A DNA stretch of 16,344 nucleotides from Congregibacter sp. Its GTDB lineage: Bacteria > Pseudomonadota > Gammaproteobacteria > Pseudomonadales > Halieaceae. Below the pieces are notes generated by a model. It searched no databases and was not told where the DNA came from. It saw only the letters and a list, made by a program, of their open reading frames with translations. Below, one piece after another: positions 14,635 through 16,344 of this stretch (its first letter is position 1; each line of letters begins with the position of its first letter). The stretch lies in the NCBI GenBank assembly GCA_013911345.1, contig JACETJ010000014.1:1-16344 (forward strand). Reading direction: 5' to 3'. The position numbers and the translations under genes were made by a program.

Positions 14635-15438
14635 CTAGAGAGCGCTAAGCGTCTCAATATACCGGCGCACGGTCTCTGGAATACCCCAGCGCAAGGCATC
14701 GATCGTAAAGGCATGGCCGATTGAGACTTCGAGCAGATTGGGGATCCGGAAATCCCGCAGATTATTCAAATTCAGATCGTGCCCCGCGTTGATACCCAGA
14801 CCGCTGGCGGTGGCTACTACAGCTGCCTCCTGAAACTGAGCGAGTACCGAATCAAAGTCGCCCCGCTCGTGGGCTCGGGCATAGCTTTCAGTGTAGAGCT
14901 CGATGCGGTCGGCGCCGAGCGCCGGAATGCGCTCAATTTGTGAGGGGTCCGGGTCCATAAAGAGGCTGACGCGGCAACCCAGTGACTTCAGTTTTTCAAT
15001 CACCGGTGCCAGACGCTCCCCGTCGCGGGCAATGTCGAAGCCATGGTCCGAGGTCAGTTGATCATCCGCATCCGGTACCAGTGTGACTTGATCCGGCCGC
15101 ACGGCCTCGATGAGTTGGAGGAAACCCGGATAATCGCTGACGCCGTCGCGATTCGAGGGCTGCGCCGCAGCGAAAGGGTTGCCCTCAATGTTGAATTCGA
15201 TGCCGGCGGGCGCCCCCTTGCCTTTACGCTCGTCTCTGTTGAAACCAAGCGATGTCTTGCCAAGCTGCAAGCAATCATCGGATCGGATATGACGCTGATC
15301 CGGTCGCGGGTGCACGGTTATTCCATGGGCGCCCGCCTCAATGACGGTTGCAGCAAATTCGCAAGGATCAGGGTGATAGGTATCTCGAGAGTTCCTTATC
15401 AGTGCAATCTTATTGAGATTGATGCTGAGTTGAATCAC
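14635..15438 (-). CDS. pdxJ: Pyridoxine 5'-phosphate synthase PdxJ, atypical (Bacteroidetes-like) form
   Basis: PdxJ condenses 1-deoxy-D-xylulose 5-phosphate with 3-amino-2-oxopropyl phosphate to pyridoxine 5'-phosphate, the last ring-forming step of DXP-dependent vitamin B6 synthesis. The 267-aa product starts SINLNKIALIRNSRD (the E. coli enzyme has N-I-D-H-I-A-T-L-R-N-A-R), then HGITVHPRPDQRHIR, GIEFNIEGNPF (active-site Glu region), DQVTLVPDADDQLTSDHGFD and GINAGHDLNLNNL. The N-K for D-H change, H-P-R-P-D and E-F-N-I-E-G-N-P are, as I recall, features of the Bacteroidetes PdxJ group. Lengths also differ: E. coli is about 243 aa, and here there are extra residues around 57-100. Transfer is possible. 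GTG 15438 overlaps the upstream cyclophilin stop (GTGA), so the genes are coupled. Confidence 0.9.
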   Translation of the reverse strand: MIQLSINLNKIALIRNSRDTYHPDPCEFAATVIEAGAHGITVHPRPDQRHIRSDDCLQLGKTSLGFNRDERKGKGAPAGIEFNIEGNPFAAAQPSNRDGVSDYPGFLQLIEAVRPDQVTLVPDADDQLTSDHGFDIARDGERLAPVIEKLKSLGCRVSLFMDPDPSQIERIPALGADRIELYTESYARAHERGDFDSVLAQFQEAAVVATASGLGINAGHDLNLNNLRDFRIPNLLEVSIGHAFTIDALRWGIPETVRRYIETLSAL

Positions 15439-16061
15439 GGATTGAGTCTGCTCACAGAGATAATGACCACCGGCTCGACCGGGACGTCTTGAAACACGGC
15501 AGGGCCTTGAGTGGTGAGCGCGCGCGCAGAGCTGGTGTCAGACAACGCGATGATATCGACGACTTGCATACCGTCAACGACCTCGCCGAATACGGTATAA
15601 CCATCTTTGCCCCCCGCCCAGTCCAATCGCAGGTTGCTACGCTGATTAATGAAAAACTGTGCCGTCGCAGAGTCGGGGTCACTAGTGCGCGCCATTGCGA
15701 GCGTGCCACGGGTATTGTGCAGTTTGTTGATTGATTCGTTGACGATGGGATCGCCTGTCTCCCTCTCTTCAAGAGAAGCCGTAAAACCCCCGCCTTGAAT
15801 CATGAAGTTGGGAATCACCCGATGAAATACAGTGCCGTCATAGTGGCCGGCGTCGACGTAGCCCAGAAAATTCTCCACTGTGACGGGTGATTTATCAGCG
15901 AATAATTCGATCGTGATCTCTCCATCGGTGGTTTTCATTAGCACCCTGGGGTTACTGGTGTCACCGTCAGCTTGCGTCGCCGGCATGCCCGCGGCCAGCC
16001 AGATCGCCGCCGCAGCCGCGAGCATGCGAGACCGATGCAATAGAGTCGTGAAGCTCGTCAT
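15435..16061 (-). CDS. Periplasmic cyclophilin-type peptidyl-prolyl cis-trans isomerase
   Basis: Catalyses cis-trans isomerisation of X-Pro bonds, here in the periplasm (PpiA-like). The 208-aa product has a signal peptide (MTSFTTLLHR, then an Ala-rich core, likely cleaved near A-T-Q-A at about residue 31). The cyclophilin domain follows with GTVFHRVIPNFMIQGGGF carrying the catalytic Arg81, then HNTRGTLAMART, SATAQFFINQ and GYTVFGEVVDGMQVVDII. ATG 16061 is chosen because AGGAG lies six bases upstream and it places the signal peptide at the N-terminus; the longer form from 16112 would bury it behind about 17 extra residues. The stop overlaps the pdxJ GTG; the gene starts 14 bp after the SH3-type gene. 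Confidence 0.94.
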   Translation of the reverse strand: MTSFTTLLHRSRMLAAAAAIWLAAGMPATQADGDTSNPRVLMKTTDGEITIELFADKSPVTVENFLGYVDAGHYDGTVFHRVIPNFMIQGGGFTASLEERETGDPIVNESINKLHNTRGTLAMARTSDPDSATAQFFINQRSNLRLDWAGGKDGYTVFGEVVDGMQVVDIIALSDTSSARALTTQGPAVFQDVPVEPVVIISVSRLNP

Positions 16062-16075
16062 TGTTATCTCCTGTC

Positions 16076-16344
16076 TTATGACCATCCATCCGGGCGTTTT
16101 TTCTTGGGCCATAGTCTTGGAGCGACTACAGCAAGGATGACGCCGAGCAGGACGGCTAGTGCGCCATCCAATATTTGATTGTTTGCAATACGTTCTCGCA
16201 GCCGCACATTCTCTAGCCGGAGCAAGTCGGCTTCAGATCGTTCGGATTCCAGTTCCGCAACCAGCTGCTGGTTCATGAGGTCGAGATCCAGCGCCGCCGC
16301 CGAGACTCGCTTGACGTCAGTGAGCTCTGCCTGAGTGCTTTCCA
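16076..16344 (-). CDS. C-terminal part of a YgiM/TIGR04211-type SH3-domain membrane protein (cut at window edge)
   Basis: The frame is open from the TAA at 16076-16078 to the end of the window, so the gene's 5' part lies outside. The visible 89 residues are a coiled-coil-like, Glu/Leu/Arg-rich stretch (MNQQLVAELESERSEADLLR, then LENVRLRERI), one transmembrane helix (about 20 residues containing GALAVLLGVILAVVAPRL), and a basic tail (WPKKKRPDGWS). Long helix, C-terminal anchor and basic tip match the end of the YgiM-like SH3-domain proteins of gammaproteobacteria, whose SH3 domain would be in the missing part. It precedes the cyclophilin gene by 14 bp. The family call is an inference from architecture; other membrane-anchored coiled-coil proteins could look similar. 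Confidence 0.6.
   Translation of the reverse strand, partial: ESTQAELTDVKRVSAAALDLDLMNQQLVAELESERSEADLLRLENVRLRERIANNQILDGALAVLLGVILAVVAPRLWPKKKRPDGWS

Noticed and set aside
16062..16112. Cyclophilin start at 16112
   Set aside because: It would place about 17 polar residues before the signal peptide and overlap the upstream gene; ATG 16061 has AGGAG at ideal spacing.

Overview
The window looks like a chromosomal segment of a Gram-negative gammaproteobacterium of moderately high GC. It has a type II secretion (gsp) operon end, HtpX, RluA, RimO, MsrA, a DUF2244 protein and a YgiM-like protein, all normal for that class. Two sodium-coupled transporter families side by side fit a marine or brackish member (for example Halieaceae/Cellvibrionales-like), but that placement is inference. 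I see no rRNA, tRNA, CRISPR array, insertion sequence or prophage.

Bases 1-3547 (+) are the end of a type II secretion operon: probably the last codons of gspJ, then gspK, gspL, gspM and gspN, packed with overlapping or abutting stop/start codons. These encode the minor pseudopilin at the pilus tip (K) and inner-membrane platform parts (L, M, N). The 5' end of gspK appears to carry a one-base frameshift, and a 19-codon ORF links gspK to gspL. Bases 3654-6406 (+) hold an NSS-family Na+:solute transporter and an AGCS-family Na+:alanine/glycine transporter five bases apart, behind a strong ribosome binding site and a 5' stem-loop.

Bases 6415-10437 (-) form a proteostasis/envelope cluster, in transcription order: a 68-aa unknown protein, a VWA-domain protein, a membrane-anchored protein with a C-terminal J-domain, a 96-aa unknown protein, the membrane metalloprotease HtpX, and a secreted HtrA/Deg-type serine protease translationally coupled to htpX. 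The VWA gene has no ATG, GTG or TTG that would keep its metal-binding motif. It lies in frame just behind the TAG of the 68-aa gene, so it needs a rare start (ATT) or stop readthrough. Divergent from this cluster is msrA (methionine sulfoxide reductase). The region between holds two hairpins and a 24-bp almost perfect palindrome overlapping a good -10 element.

Bases 11271-16344 (-) form a second compact operon: a YgiM/SH3-type membrane protein (cut by the window edge), a periplasmic cyclophilin, an atypical Bacteroidetes-like PdxJ (vitamin B6 synthesis), RluA (rRNA/tRNA pseudouridine synthase), a DUF2244 membrane protein, RimO (ribosomal protein S12 methylthiotransferase) and an RsmE-family rRNA methyltransferase. 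Its end overlaps the end of msrA by 11 bp. The theme is translation-apparatus modification plus envelope folding. No clearly new multi-gene system is visible. The points most worth checking are the start-less VWA gene with its small partner, the msrA/VWA divergent control region, and the gspK frame problem.
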